A stretch of DNA of 64,000 nt from Caulobacter sp. 602-1 (GCF_003931565.1 NZ_RRYI01000005.1:124001-188000), one strand, 5' to 3'. Shown: positions 40,635 through 49,006, counted from the first letter of the stretch. Notes: a model not told the origin generated them from the sequence alone. Program-made: numbers and translations.

Positions 40635-41072
40635 TTGCGCTATCTGCACACCATGGTCCGCGTCCGCGATCTGGACGCCTCGCTGCGGTTCTATTGCGAA
40701 GGCCTGGGGCTCCAGGAAGCCTACCGCATGGAGAACGAGAAGGGGCGCTTCACCCTGGTCTTCCTGGCCGCGCCCGAGGACGTCGAGTTGGCCAAGGAGC
40801 GCAAGGCTCCGCTGGTCGAGCTGACGTACAACTGGGACGACGAGGAGTATCTGGGCGGCCGCAACTTCGGTCACCTGGCCTATCGCGTCGACGACATCTA
40901 CGAGACCTGCCAGCGTCTGATGGACATGGGCGTGACGATCAACCGCCCGCCGCGCGACGGCCATATGGCGTTCGTGCGTTCGCCGGACGGCATTTCGATC
41001 GAGCTGCTGCAGGATGGCAATCTGCCCGCCGCCGAACCGTGGGCCTCGATGCCCAACACGGGCGCCTGGTAG
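40635..41072 (+). CDS. gloA: Lactoylglutathione lyase (glyoxalase I)
   Basis: A 145-residue vicinal-oxygen-chelate enzyme that converts the methylglyoxal-glutathione hemithioacetal to S-lactoylglutathione. The metal ligands are all visible: His5, Glu62 (VELTYNW), His80 (FGHLAYRV) and Glu123 (SIELLQ). [10 protein letters not shown] and [15 protein letters not shown] are typical of bacterial GloA. It starts at TTG (40635), justified by GAAGGAG 8 nt upstream and His5 being in the proper position. It follows the Atm1-like exporter by ~60 nt. A TAGAGC palindrome after its stop may serve as a convergent terminator. Confidence 0.95.
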   Translation: MRYLHTMVRVRDLDASLRFYCEGLGLQEAYRMENEKGRFTLVFLAAPEDVELAKERKAPLVELTYNWDDEEYLGGRNFGHLAYRVDDIYETCQRLMDMGVTINRPPRDGHMAFVRSPDGISIELLQDGNLPAAEPWASMPNTGAW

Positions 41073-41074
41073 GT

Positions 41075-41130
41075 CCTAGAGCCCTTTTCGATCCGATGGC
41101 GGCTTCGCGCTTATCGGAAAATGCTCTAGG
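41075..41130. repeat. TAGAGC-type intergenic palindrome between convergent genes
   Basis: CCTAGAGC (41075-41082) and GCTCTAGG (41123-41130) form the ends. Inside, TTTTC/GAAAA-like and CCGAT/ATCGG segments pair imperfectly around a GCGGCTTCGCGC loop. The 3' end covers the stop codon of the convergent gene. Similar CTAGAGC palindromes are common between genes in Caulobacter and related genera. Confidence 0.65.
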
Positions 41131-41506
41131 GCCGGGGGCGGGCCATTTCTTCCAGTCGCCGGCGCGGCGCGTCGGCGATGCCCGCCCACAGGATGCGGGC
41201 CAGCTCCACGCGATAGGCGGCGGCGTAGCCGGTGATGAATGTCGCCGCCAGGCCGTCCAGCATCGCGCGGCTGAGGTCCTTGCGGGCCAGGATGGCCTTG
41301 CGGTCGACCGGCGCCTCGGTGTCGGAGGCCGCGACGCGCTTGTCGAGCGCGATCGCCGCGTGGACGGCCAGGTTCACCAGGGCCGGCAACTGGCTGATGT
41401 CGCCGCGAGGCCTGGCATGGACGCCGTTCTTCGACCCCGCTTCGAAATCGAGCGCTCCCGTCACACGCGCCAGAGTGGTCGGCCAATGATCGTCCGCGGT
41501 GGTCAT
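41126..41506 (-). CDS. Hypothetical helical protein
   Basis: A 126-residue protein starting MTTADDHWPTTLARVTG. The middle contains QLPALVNLAVHAAIALDKRVAAS and SRAMLDGLAATFITGYAAAYRVELARILW, predicted amphipathic helices with a slightly hydrophobic centre, and the C-terminus is basic (RRRLEEMARPRP). I recognise no family. The ATG at 41506 is the first plausible start; a longer upstream frame translates into unlikely sequence and would overlap the divergent GST promoter. Its stop codon lies inside the TAGAGC palindrome shared with gloA. Confidence 0.6.
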   Translation of the reverse strand: MTTADDHWPTTLARVTGALDFEAGSKNGVHARPRGDISQLPALVNLAVHAAIALDKRVAASDTEAPVDRKAILARKDLSRAMLDGLAATFITGYAAAYRVELARILWAGIADAPRRRLEEMARPRP

Positions 41507-41675
41507 GATGTCGTTTTCGCCCCCCCGAGCGCCTCTCGCACCTCGGATAGCGATGTTCGCGCTCGGATCAAATGGCCCGATGCGTCGCTTCCTCGTTTTG
41601 GGGGGCTCTGGAAAACCGGGGCGGACGCCCCAAATGCAACCGGCGCCGTTACGAGCGCCGTGAACGAGGTTTCCG

Positions 41676-42380
41676 ATGTCGGATCTGTCCGCCTTTCCAA
41701 TCACCCAGCGCTGGCCGGCGCAGCATCCCGACCGTATCCAGCTCTATTCGTTGCCGACGCCCAACGGGGTGAAGGTCTCGATCATGCTGGAGGAGACGGG
41801 TCTGGCCTATGAGCCGCATCTGATCGACATCGGCGCCAACGAGACCTGGGTCCCCGAGTATCTGTCGCTGAATCCGAACGGGAAGATTCCGGCGATCATC
41901 GATCCCGACGGTCCGGGCGGCAAGCCGCTTGGCCTGTTCGAGAGCGGCGCGATCCTGGTTTACCTGGCCGAGAAGACCGGCAAGTTCCTGCCCGCCGATC
42001 CGGCGGCCCGCTATGAAACCCTGCAGTGGGTGATGTTCCAGATGGCCGCGATCGGCCCGATGTTCGGCCAGTTGGGCTTCTTCCACCGTTTCGCCGGCAA
42101 GGACTACGAGGACAAGCGCCCGCGCGATCGCTACGTCGCCGAGAGCAAGCGCCTGCTGGGCGTGCTGGAGGATCGCCTGGCGACCCGCGCCTGGATCATG
42201 GGCGACGAGTACACCATCGCCGACATCGCCACCCTGGGCTGGGTGCGCAACCTCGTGGGCTTCTACGGGGCGGGCGAGTTGGTCGACTGGGCGTCGCTCA
42301 AGCACGTGCCGCGCTGGCTGGAGGCGGGGCTGGCCCGTCCGGCCGTGCGGCGCGGCCTGGAGATCCCCAAGCGTCCCTAG
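41676..42380 (+). CDS. Glutathione S-transferase (Nu class, YghU/YfcG-like)
   Basis: A 234-residue GST. The thioredoxin-fold N-terminal domain has LYSLPTPNGVKVSIMLEETGL, with the Thr/Asn pair that activates glutathione in Nu-class enzymes rather than Tyr or Ser. LSLNPNGKIPAIIDPDG and GLFESGAILVYLAEK follow (cis-Pro and the Glu-Ser glutathione contact). The C-terminal helical domain includes WVMFQMAAIGPMFGQLGFF, YTIADIATLGWVRN and the N-capping box. Nu-class GSTs have disulfide-bond reductase activity toward glutathione disulfides. It diverges from the hypothetical gene and is followed, after a 134-nt spacer, by an intrinsic terminator. Confidence 0.93.
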   Translation: MSDLSAFPITQRWPAQHPDRIQLYSLPTPNGVKVSIMLEETGLAYEPHLIDIGANETWVPEYLSLNPNGKIPAIIDPDGPGGKPLGLFESGAILVYLAEKTGKFLPADPAARYETLQWVMFQMAAIGPMFGQLGFFHRFAGKDYEDKRPRDRYVAESKRLLGVLEDRLATRAWIMGDEYTIADIATLGWVRNLVGFYGAGELVDWASLKHVPRWLEAGLARPAVRRGLEIPKRP

Positions 42381-42513
42381 GCGGGCTCTCGGTCGCGAGG
42401 GTGCGACTCCTGCGACCAAATGGCCGGGGTGTTAAGAATTAAGATCTCGTTCACCATAAAGTCCGAGTTTCGGGGTGTCTTCTTTGAAGGCGCCCACCAT
42501 CACTGACTTTCAA

Positions 42514-42543
42514 CAGCCCGGCCGCAAGCCGGGCTGCTTTTTT
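42514..42543 (+). terminator. Intrinsic terminator between GST and tRNA-Asn
   Basis: CAGCCCGGC (42514-42522), loop CGCAA, GCCGGGCTG (42528-42536) followed by a T-run (CTTTTTT). It may end GST transcripts or a separate short RNA starting near 42440. Confidence 0.92.
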
Positions 42544-42609
42544 GAAATTCGGCGCTTGCATCGGCGAGGGGAGGCGGCTATCACGCGGCCTCTTCTGAGA
42601 GCGACCTGT

Positions 42610-42684
42610 TCCGCGGTAGCTCAGTGGTAGAGCAGCCGGCTGTTAACCGGCTGGTCGTAGGTTCGAATCCTACCCGCGGAGCCA
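42610..42684 (+). tRNA. tRNA-Asn (anticodon GTT), copy 1
   Basis: The acceptor stem TCCGCGG/CCGCGGA, D-arm GCTCAGTGGTAGAGC, anticodon stem GCCGG/CCGGC with loop CTGTTAA (anticodon GTT), T-arm GTAGG-TTCGAAT-CCTAC, discriminator G and an encoded CCA end form a complete cloverleaf. Confidence 0.98.
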
Positions 42685-42840
42685 CTCTTTCTTCTGTTCG
42701 CTCGGAAGCTTTCGACAAAATCAGCTTGGCGTTTCGCAACGCTGCGGTCGCGCGCCTCGAGCCCAAAACGCGTCGAAGTCATCGCTTGCATCGACTCGAA
42801 GCGAAGGCTATCACCCGGCCTCTTCTGAAGAGCGACCTGT

Positions 42841-42915
42841 TCCGCGGTAGCTCAGTGGTAGAGCAGCCGGCTGTTAACCGGCTGGTCGTAGGTTCGAATC
42901 CTACCCGCGGAGCCA
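42841..42915 (+). tRNA. tRNA-Asn (anticodon GTT), copy 2
   Basis: Identical over the full 75 nt to copy 1, including the encoded CCA. It lies in the second unit of the local duplication with its own near-identical upstream region. Confidence 0.98.
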
Positions 42916-43000
42916 CTCTTTCCAGACTTGCGACCGGCGATGTTCGGTCCTGGCAAGTCTAGGTCGCATGCGAAGACTTCCATAAAGCTCAAGCCAAGCG

Positions 43001-45163
43001 TCAGTCCCACGAGGGCTTTGACCGGATGATCAGCGGCACGTCGCCCTCGGTGCGCACGGCGACGCGTTCTCCCTGGCGTTCGAAGATCAGGTCGACGGTG
43101 AGGGCGCCGACGCGCAATCGTTCCACGGCCAGACGATCTATGCCGATCGGCAGGCGCGGATCCACCAGGACGATCTGGCCGCGATTGGCGTCGATGGTGA
43201 TCCCCAGGCACGCCTGCAGCATCATGAACACCGAACCCGCCGCCCAGGCCTGGGGCAGGCAGGCGACCGGATAGGCTACGGGCGGCTCGCCGGGCGAGCG
43301 CGGGAAGCCGCAGAACAGTTCGGGCAGGCGCATCCCCATGCGGCTGGCGGTCTCGAACAGGTCGGCCGTCAGGTTCACCACGCCGTCGCGCTCGCCGTAG
43401 CGCGACAGGCCCATGACGCACAGCGCCGTGTCGTGCGGCCAGACCGATCCATTGTGATAGCTGATCGGATTGAAGCGGGCCTCGCCGGTGGCCAGGGTCC
43501 GCACGCCCCAGCCGGAGTTGAAGCTGGCCGACAGCAACTGGTCGCTGACCTTGCGGGCCCGTTCAGGCGAGGGCAGGCCACAGAACAGCAGGTGGCCCGG
43601 ATTGGACGACAGCGTCCGGCACAGCTGGCCCTGGCCGTCGACGGCGATGCCGTAGAAGCCGCGCTCCTCCATCCAGAACAGCGTCTCGACCTTCTCGCGC
43701 AGCGTCTCGGCCTTTTGCCGCCAGATCGCGGCCTGGCCGATCTCGCCCCGGCGTTCGGCCAGCCGGGCCATGCCGCGATAGGCGGCGAAGGCGTAGCCCT
43801 GCACCTCGACGAGGGCGATAGGCCCCGTGGGGTATCGGCCGTCGGTGTGGAAGACGGAATCCTCGCTGTCCTTCCAGCCTTGGTTGGACAGGCCGCTGTC
43901 CTGGCCGCGCGCGTAGTCGATCAGGCCGTCGCCGTCGCTGTCGCCGTCGTTCTCGATCCAGCGCATGGCCTTTTCGAGCGCGGGCCACAGTTCCTCGATA
44001 AGACTGTCGTCGCCGGTCCGCTCCTGATAGGCGCCGGCCAGGGCCACGAACAGCGGCGTGGTGTCGACCCCGCCGTAGTATCGGCCAAACGGCACCTCGC
44101 CCAACGCGGGCATCTCGCCCTTGCGGGTTTCGTGCATGATCTTGCCAGGCGCGCTGTCGCGGAACGTCGAGCGCTCATTGGCCTGGTGGGCGGCGAGATA
44201 GCGCAGCACGCCCTTGGCGAGCGACGGCTCGAACCACAGAATCTGCCAGGCCGTGATGATCGCGTCGCGCCCGAAGGCGGTCGAGAACCAGGGGATGCCG
44301 GCATACGGATAGGGGCCGGTCTCCATCTTGGTGGTCAGCAGGGCCAGATCCGCTCGCGATTTGCCCAGCCACTCGTTGAACAGGCGGCCCGAACTGTTCA
44401 GGCGCGCGCCATGACGGCGGCGGGCGCGCATGTCCCAGCGGGCCCGCGCGGCGGCGTCGCGGAACCGCTCGCGGCTGGGAATATGGCCATCGACCACGCC
44501 GATCTCGATATAGAGGTCGGTCTGGCCCTCGGCGTGCAGCGAGAACATGAACTCGGCCTTGTGGGCCGAAAGGCGGAACGGCGCGTCCGAGAACGCGATG
44601 AACGAGGTTCGCTCGACGTCGTCGAGGCCGAGATAGCTGTAGGCCACCCGCCGGCCATCGACGCGCGGCGGACCCTTGGTTCCGCGCTTGGCGCGATGGC
44701 TGCCGCGCACCTCGAACATGTCGCGGAAATCGGCGTCGAACTCGATGGTCATCGGCAGCAGCACGGTGTCGCGGCTGTAGTTGACGCAGCGGATGCGCTC
44801 GAACAGGCGCTCGCCCCACAGGAAGCGCTTGCGCTCGATGTGCAGCACGCCGGGCGGACCCATGCGCTCGCCGGGATAGGGCAGGGCCTGATTGGTGCTG
44901 TTGCAGGTGAAGAAGACGTTGTCGTGAGCGACCGCCGCCGACAGCAGCGATGGCATGCGGCCGCCCAGGGTCAGCCGATACAGCGACAGGATGCGGGTGT
45001 CGTTGTGGAACAACCCGTCGCCCTGGCCGGCGATGTCCCCGAACTCATCGGCGACGAGAAAGGTGTCCTTGTCCTTGAGCGCATAGAGATTCTGCGGCGC
45101 GCGGACCTCCGCCGTCACGCCGTAGTCGACCGGCGCCTCCATGGCCGGTGCAAGACTCTCCAT
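43001..45163 (-). CDS. Amylo-alpha-1,6-glucosidase-like glycoside hydrolase
   Basis: A 720-residue protein of the glycogen-debranching-like family (GH63/GH133-type). The N-terminal beta-sandwich domain contains LYALKDKDTFLVADEFGDI and GLFHNDTRILSLYRLTLGG. The central (alpha/alpha)6 barrel contains PWFSTAFGRDAIITAWQILWF, EMPALGEVPFGRYYGGVDTTPLFV and GWKDSEDSVFHTDGRYPTGPIALVEVQGYA, with acidic residues in the usual catalytic areas. YHNGSVWPHDTALCVMG closes the active site. It lies 15 nt after a GT4 glycosyltransferase on the same strand. That pairing is common in alphaproteobacteria and is linked to stress-related sugar polymers, though the substrate is unproven. Confidence 0.9.
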   Translation of the reverse strand: MESLAPAMEAPVDYGVTAEVRAPQNLYALKDKDTFLVADEFGDIAGQGDGLFHNDTRILSLYRLTLGGRMPSLLSAAVAHDNVFFTCNSTNQALPYPGERMGPPGVLHIERKRFLWGERLFERIRCVNYSRDTVLLPMTIEFDADFRDMFEVRGSHRAKRGTKGPPRVDGRRVAYSYLGLDDVERTSFIAFSDAPFRLSAHKAEFMFSLHAEGQTDLYIEIGVVDGHIPSRERFRDAAARARWDMRARRRHGARLNSSGRLFNEWLGKSRADLALLTTKMETGPYPYAGIPWFSTAFGRDAIITAWQILWFEPSLAKGVLRYLAAHQANERSTFRDSAPGKIMHETRKGEMPALGEVPFGRYYGGVDTTPLFVALAGAYQERTGDDSLIEELWPALEKAMRWIENDGDSDGDGLIDYARGQDSGLSNQGWKDSEDSVFHTDGRYPTGPIALVEVQGYAFAAYRGMARLAERRGEIGQAAIWRQKAETLREKVETLFWMEERGFYGIAVDGQGQLCRTLSSNPGHLLFCGLPSPERARKVSDQLLSASFNSGWGVRTLATGEARFNPISYHNGSVWPHDTALCVMGLSRYGERDGVVNLTADLFETASRMGMRLPELFCGFPRSPGEPPVAYPVACLPQAWAAGSVFMMLQACLGITIDANRGQIVLVDPRLPIGIDRLAVERLRVGALTVDLIFERQGERVAVRTEGDVPLIIRSKPSWD

Positions 45164-45178
45164 GGCCCCTCCTTCAAT

Positions 45179-46252
45179 TCATGCGCTAGCCGCCATATCG
45201 ACCAAGGACGGGTAGACGGCCGCGCCATCACATAGCCGCTCGTAGAGGGCGACATAGCGGCGGGCCATCGCCTCGGACGAGAACCGTTCCTCGAAACGCG
45301 CGCGGACACGCTTTCGATCCAGGTTTTCGACCTTGAGAATGGCGTCGGCGGCCTGGTCGTCATTCTCGACGATGAAGCCGGTCAGGCCGTCCTCGATGAC
45401 CTCGGGCACCGAGCCGCAGCGATAGGCCACGACGGGCGTGCCGCAGGCCATGGCCTCGATCATCACCAGGCCGAAGGGCTCGGGCCAGTCGATCGGGAAG
45501 AGCAGGGCGTCGGCGCCGCCCAGGAAGGCCGACTTGTCGCTGTCGCCGATTTCGCCGACGAACTCGATCAAGGGCTCGCCGCGCATCATCGGCGCGATGA
45601 CGTCGTCGAAATAGGCGCGGTCGGCGGAGTCGACCTTGGCGGCGATCTTCAGGCGTTTGCCCAGGCGCTTGGCCAGGTTGATGGCGCGGTCGGGGCGCTT
45701 CTCGGGCGAGATGCGGCCCAGGAAGGCCAGGTAGCCCTGGCTCTTCTCGGAGAAGGCGTAGATGTCGGCGTTCATGCCGTGGTGCACCGTGCCGGCCCAG
45801 TTGGCGAAGGGCAGGGGGCGGCGCTGGTCGTCGCTGATCGAGACCAGCGGGAACTGGGGCCAGCGCTTGTAGACGGCCGGCAGGTCCTTGAGGTCCAGGC
45901 GCCCGTGCAGCGTGGTCAGGGTGTTCTCGGCCCGGTCGGCGAAGAACGGGAACTGCACCATGTCGGTATGGAAGTGGACGATGTCGAACTGGTCGGCCAG
46001 GGCGCGGACTTCGGCCAGTTGGGTCAGGTGGGAGGCGAGATCCGACTTGAGCGGCGCGGGGTCCAGGCGGATGGCCTGGTCACGAACGGCGATCAACCGA
46101 GCCTTGGTCTGGGCCTCGGCGCTGGCGAACAGGGTGACCTCGTGACCCAGGTCGACCAGGGCGTCGGTGAGGTGGGCGACAACGCGTTCCGTGCCGCCGT
46201 AAAGACGCGGCGGAACAGCTTCGTAGAGGGGGGTGACCTGGGCGATCTTCAT
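45179..46252 (-). CDS. GT4-family glycosyltransferase
   Basis: A 357-residue GT-B retaining glycosyltransferase. N-terminal: MKIAQVTPLYEAVPPRLYGG with TERVVAHLTDALVDLGHEVTLF, and DIVHFHTDMVQFPF. C-terminal: YLAFLGRISPEKRPDRAINLAK (the conserved G-R-x-xPEK with the phosphate-binding Arg/Lys), LLFPIDWPEPFGLVMIEAMACGTPVVAY (the EX7E region) and GSVPEVIEDGLTGFIVE. It begins the two-gene unit with the debranching-like hydrolase. Probably uses a nucleotide sugar; acceptor unknown. Confidence 0.93.
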   Translation of the reverse strand: MKIAQVTPLYEAVPPRLYGGTERVVAHLTDALVDLGHEVTLFASAEAQTKARLIAVRDQAIRLDPAPLKSDLASHLTQLAEVRALADQFDIVHFHTDMVQFPFFADRAENTLTTLHGRLDLKDLPAVYKRWPQFPLVSISDDQRRPLPFANWAGTVHHGMNADIYAFSEKSQGYLAFLGRISPEKRPDRAINLAKRLGKRLKIAAKVDSADRAYFDDVIAPMMRGEPLIEFVGEIGDSDKSAFLGGADALLFPIDWPEPFGLVMIEAMACGTPVVAYRCGSVPEVIEDGLTGFIVENDDQAADAILKVENLDRKRVRARFEERFSSEAMARRYVALYERLCDGAAVYPSLVDMAASA

Positions 46253-46353
46253 GGCGCGGACCTTGACGGGGAGGGAACTGGAACGCGGCGCGGGTCCGCC
46301 ACAGATCAGTTCCGATCGCCGCTATTGGTTCCAAAGCTCGCCCTCTTGCGGCC

Positions 46354-46533
46354 TCAATGCTGCTGGGCGCGGCGTTGCAATTGCTCCTGACGCTCGCGCT
46401 CCTGCCGCAAGGCGCGCTGGCGCCGACGATAGCGTCCATAGAGCTTGCGGCCGATCGAGGTCAGCCGCGGCAGGAAATAGATCACGATCAGAGCGCAGAT
46501 CGTCGCCACGATCACAACGGGCGCACTCAACAT
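46354..46533 (-). CDS. Small single-pass membrane protein with basic coiled tail
   Basis: A 59-residue protein. Residues ~4-22 form one membrane helix (APVVIVATICALIVIYFLP). The rest is strongly basic and Gln/Arg/Glu-rich (KLYGRYRRRQRALRQERERQ), predicted as a cytoplasmic helix or coiled coil. AGGA precedes the ATG at 7-8 nt. It is below the length most gene finders report. It follows no operon partner closely; the GT4 gene starts 101 nt downstream on the same strand. I do not recognise the family. Confidence 0.75.
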   Translation of the reverse strand: MLSAPVVIVATICALIVIYFLPRLTSIGRKLYGRYRRRQRALRQERERQEQLQRRAQQH

Positions 46534-46558
46534 GGTGGTTTCCTATGAAGCCTAAGGT

Positions 46559-46765
46559 TCAGGCTTCCTCCCCATACGGCGGGCGAACCGCCGAGAGCCG
46601 CTTATTTACCATGCGGCGAAGCTGATCAATCGAGGTTACGTGACAGTCGCCGTCATAGGCGCCGATGACCGCCTTTTGATCTTTGGAAGCATATCTCCAC
46701 AAGGCGATGACGCTTTTAAGGCGCTTACCGGGCGATGGGCGAACGCGCGCGGCCTCCGATCGCAT
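46559..46765 (-). CDS. Possible small hypothetical protein
   Basis: A 68-codon frame upstream of the small membrane protein on the same strand. The part LKSVIALWRYASKDQKAVIGAYDGDCHVT and SIDQLRRMVNKRLSAVRP has ordinary protein composition, while the first ~15 residues are arginine-rich. There is no clear ribosome-binding site, and it overlaps the promoter side of the PIMT-like gene. Opposite-strand frames here are less protein-like. Coding status is uncertain. Confidence 0.3.
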   Translation of the reverse strand: MRSEAARVRPSPGKRLKSVIALWRYASKDQKAVIGAYDGDCHVTSIDQLRRMVNKRLSAVRPPYGEEA

Positions 46766-46827
46766 TGCGTTTCGGCCGGGCGCGGACCTATAAGCCTGCT
46801 CGAAAGTCCAGTCCTTCGAGGGATTCC

Positions 46828-47400
46828 ATGAGCACCGACTTCGCCGCCGCGCGGCTGAACATGGTCGAGAGCCAGATTCGCACCGCCGACGTCACCGACC
46901 TGCCGCTGCAGGACGCCCTGCGGGTGGTGGCGCGCGAGAGCGTCGTGCCGGCTTCGAAGGCCTATCTGGCCTATGCCGACGCCGACATCGAATACGCGCC
47001 CGGCCGCTGGTTGCTGCGCCCGCGAGAGGTCGGCAAGCTGCTGCAGGCCCTCAAGCCTCGCGAGGGCGAGAAGGCCCTGGCCATCGCCGCGCCCTACGCC
47101 GCGACCGTGCTTGAGACCATGGGCCTGGCCGTCACCCGCCTGGAGGGCGACGACCTGAAGGCCGTGCCGGCCGGCTCCTACGACGTGATCATCTGCGAAG
47201 GCGCCGTCGCCGCGGCGCCCAAGGCCTGGCGGGACGCCCTGGCCATCGGCGGCCGTCTGGGCGTTGTCGAGCGCACGGGTCCGGTCGGTCGCGCCGCCAT
47301 CTATCTGCGCGCCGAGGACGGCGTGGGCCGTCGCCAGGCCTTCGACGCCTCGCCGCCGATGCTGGCCGGTTTCGAGGTCGAGGCCGGTTTCAGCTTCTAG
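46828..47400 (+). CDS. PIMT-family protein with degenerate SAM site
   Basis: A 190-residue protein related to protein-L-isoaspartate O-methyltransferase. The N-terminal segment (AARLNMVESQIRTADVTDLPLQDALRVVARESVVP) is that of the PIMT-like proteins placed before tolC genes in alphaproteobacteria. However, the glycine-rich SAM motif (normally VLEIGTGSGY) is replaced by ALAIAAPYAATVL, with no Gly-x-Gly. The later GGRLGVVERTGPVGRAAIYLR strand is retained. It may be a non-catalytic relative or have another role. GAGGGATTCC precedes the ATG. It lies 128 nt before the TolC/RsaF-type gene, as in related genomes. Confidence 0.85.
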   Translation: MSTDFAAARLNMVESQIRTADVTDLPLQDALRVVARESVVPASKAYLAYADADIEYAPGRWLLRPREVGKLLQALKPREGEKALAIAAPYAATVLETMGLAVTRLEGDDLKAVPAGSYDVIICEGAVAAAPKAWRDALAIGGRLGVVERTGPVGRAAIYLRAEDGVGRRQAFDASPPMLAGFEVEAGFSF

Positions 47401-47528
47401 ACACCCTTGGGCGGTAGCCTGCCGCAACGTCTGCGTGAAAAAAGCTTAACTAGCGGCTTCTGGCGGCTGGACTTACACGCGGTCATATTGTGGCGAGCGC
47501 GCTTCGCGGGGATTGGGGATAGAATTTG

Positions 47529-48974
47529 ATGTCGAACCGTCGACGGGCCGGGCTGCTGGCCGCCGCTTGCTGCGCCAGTCTGCTGGCCGGCGCGTTTTCC
47601 ACCGCTCACGCTGACACCCTGGCCGATGCGATCGCCCTGGCCTATCAGACCAATCCGACGCTGCAGCAGCAGCGCGCCAGCGCTCGCATCACCGACGAGG
47701 GGGTCGTGCAGGCCAAGACGGGCTTCCGCCCGACGGTCGGCGCCGTGCTCGACGTGACTGGCGCGGACCTCAACCCGGCCGGTTCCGGCCCGAACGTCAA
47801 GTCCTCGGGCAGCAGCGCCACGGTCTCGGTGACCCAGCCGCTGTACACCGGCGGCCGCGCCAGCGCGACGCTGAGCGCCGCCGAGGCCGACGTGCTGTCG
47901 GCCCGCGAAAGCCTGCGCTCGGTCGAACAGAGCGTACTGGTCAACGTCGTTCAGGCCTATGTCGATGTCCGCCGCGACCAGGAACGCCTGCGCATCGCCA
48001 AGGAAAACGTCGCGGTGCTGCAGCGCCAGCTCGACGAATCCAACGCCCGCTTCGAAGTGGGCGAGATCACCCGCACCGATGTGGCCCAGTCGCAGGCGCG
48101 CCTGGCGGCCGCCAAGGCAGGCCTGTCGGGCGCCCAGGCCCAACTCGAGGTCAGCCGCGCCGGTTACGCCGCCATCGTCGGTCAGACGGCGGGCGACCTG
48201 GCGCCGGAGCCGACCCTGGCCGGCCTGCTACCCGCCTCGGTCGATCAGGCCTTCGAGGCCGCCCAGACGACCAATCCGGGCGTGACCTCGGCCCAGTACA
48301 ACGAAGAGGCCGCCGCCGCCCGTGTCGCGGTGGCCAAGGCCGGCTATCGCCCGACGATCTCGGCCCGCGCCGGCCTCGGCTTCGACGCCGGTCGCAGCGC
48401 TGGCGTCGGCAGCCAGTTCGACGACTATTCGCGCACCGTCTCGGGTTCGGTCACCGCCTCGGTGCCGATCTTCACCGGCGGCCTGACGACCTCGCAGGTT
48501 CGCGCCGCCACTGAACGCGAGAACGCCGCCCGCAGCGCCACCGAAAGCGCCAAGCGCACCGCGATCCAGCAGGTCTCGAACGCCTGGAGCAACCTCCTGG
48601 CCTCGCGCGCCCAGCTGGGTTCGAACGAGGAACAGGTGCGCGCCACCCGCATCGCCTTCGAAGGCGTGCGCCAGGAGCAGCAGGTCGGCCTGCGCACCAC
48701 GCTGGACGTGTTGAACGCCCAGCTGGAGCTGTCGAACGCCGAGCTGGCCCTGGTCAGCGCGCGCCGCGACGAATACGTGGCCAGCGCCGTCGTCCTGCAG
48801 GCCATGGGCCAACTGGACGTCAACAAGCTGTCGACCGGCGCGACGCCCTACGATCCCAAGGCCTCCTACAACCGCGTGACGCACGGCGTGGGCTGGGTGC
48901 CGTGGGAGCCGGTGGTTCAGGCGATCGACAAGGTCGGCGCGCCTTCCACCAAGTCGCGGGCGGGCTCGAAGTAG
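47529..48974 (+). CDS. TolC-family outer-membrane channel (RsaF-like)
   Basis: A 481-residue TolC-type protein for type I secretion or efflux. The signal peptide ends at AHADT. Two OEP domains are visible: TLADAIALAYQTNPTLQQQRA and TLAGLLPASVDQAFEAAQTTNPGVT. The first contains a YTGGRASATLSAAEADVL hairpin and the second FTGGLTTSQVRAATERENAARS. NSRWNNLLAS-like and LRTTLDVLNAQLELSNAELALV follow, typical of TolC. An upstream TTG is in frame; the ATG at 47529 is used. Position directly before popZ matches, as I recall, RsaFb (CC1318) of C. crescentus, one of two outer-membrane partners of the S-layer type I secretion system. Confidence 0.9.
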   Translation: MSNRRRAGLLAAACCASLLAGAFSTAHADTLADAIALAYQTNPTLQQQRASARITDEGVVQAKTGFRPTVGAVLDVTGADLNPAGSGPNVKSSGSSATVSVTQPLYTGGRASATLSAAEADVLSARESLRSVEQSVLVNVVQAYVDVRRDQERLRIAKENVAVLQRQLDESNARFEVGEITRTDVAQSQARLAAAKAGLSGAQAQLEVSRAGYAAIVGQTAGDLAPEPTLAGLLPASVDQAFEAAQTTNPGVTSAQYNEEAAAARVAVAKAGYRPTISARAGLGFDAGRSAGVGSQFDDYSRTVSGSVTASVPIFTGGLTTSQVRAATERENAARSATESAKRTAIQQVSNAWSNLLASRAQLGSNEEQVRATRIAFEGVRQEQQVGLRTTLDVLNAQLELSNAELALVSARRDEYVASAVVLQAMGQLDVNKLSTGATPYDPKASYNRVTHGVGWVPWEPVVQAIDKVGAPSTKSRAGSK

Positions 48975-49006
48975 GCTTCCCGCCGCGTCGATTCCGCTCA
49001 GGCGTG

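Larger units (their letters stand above)
42553..42922 (+). repeat. Tandem duplication carrying the two tRNA-Asn genes
   Basis: Two ~140-nt units, 42553-42691 and 42783-42922, both start with CGCTTGCATCG and share GGCTATCAC(G/C)CGGCCTCTTCTGA..GAGCGACCTGT, the tRNA body and GCCACTCTTTC. The upstream part holds the promoter, so each copy should be transcribed independently. The ~90 nt between units is unique. Confidence 0.85.
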
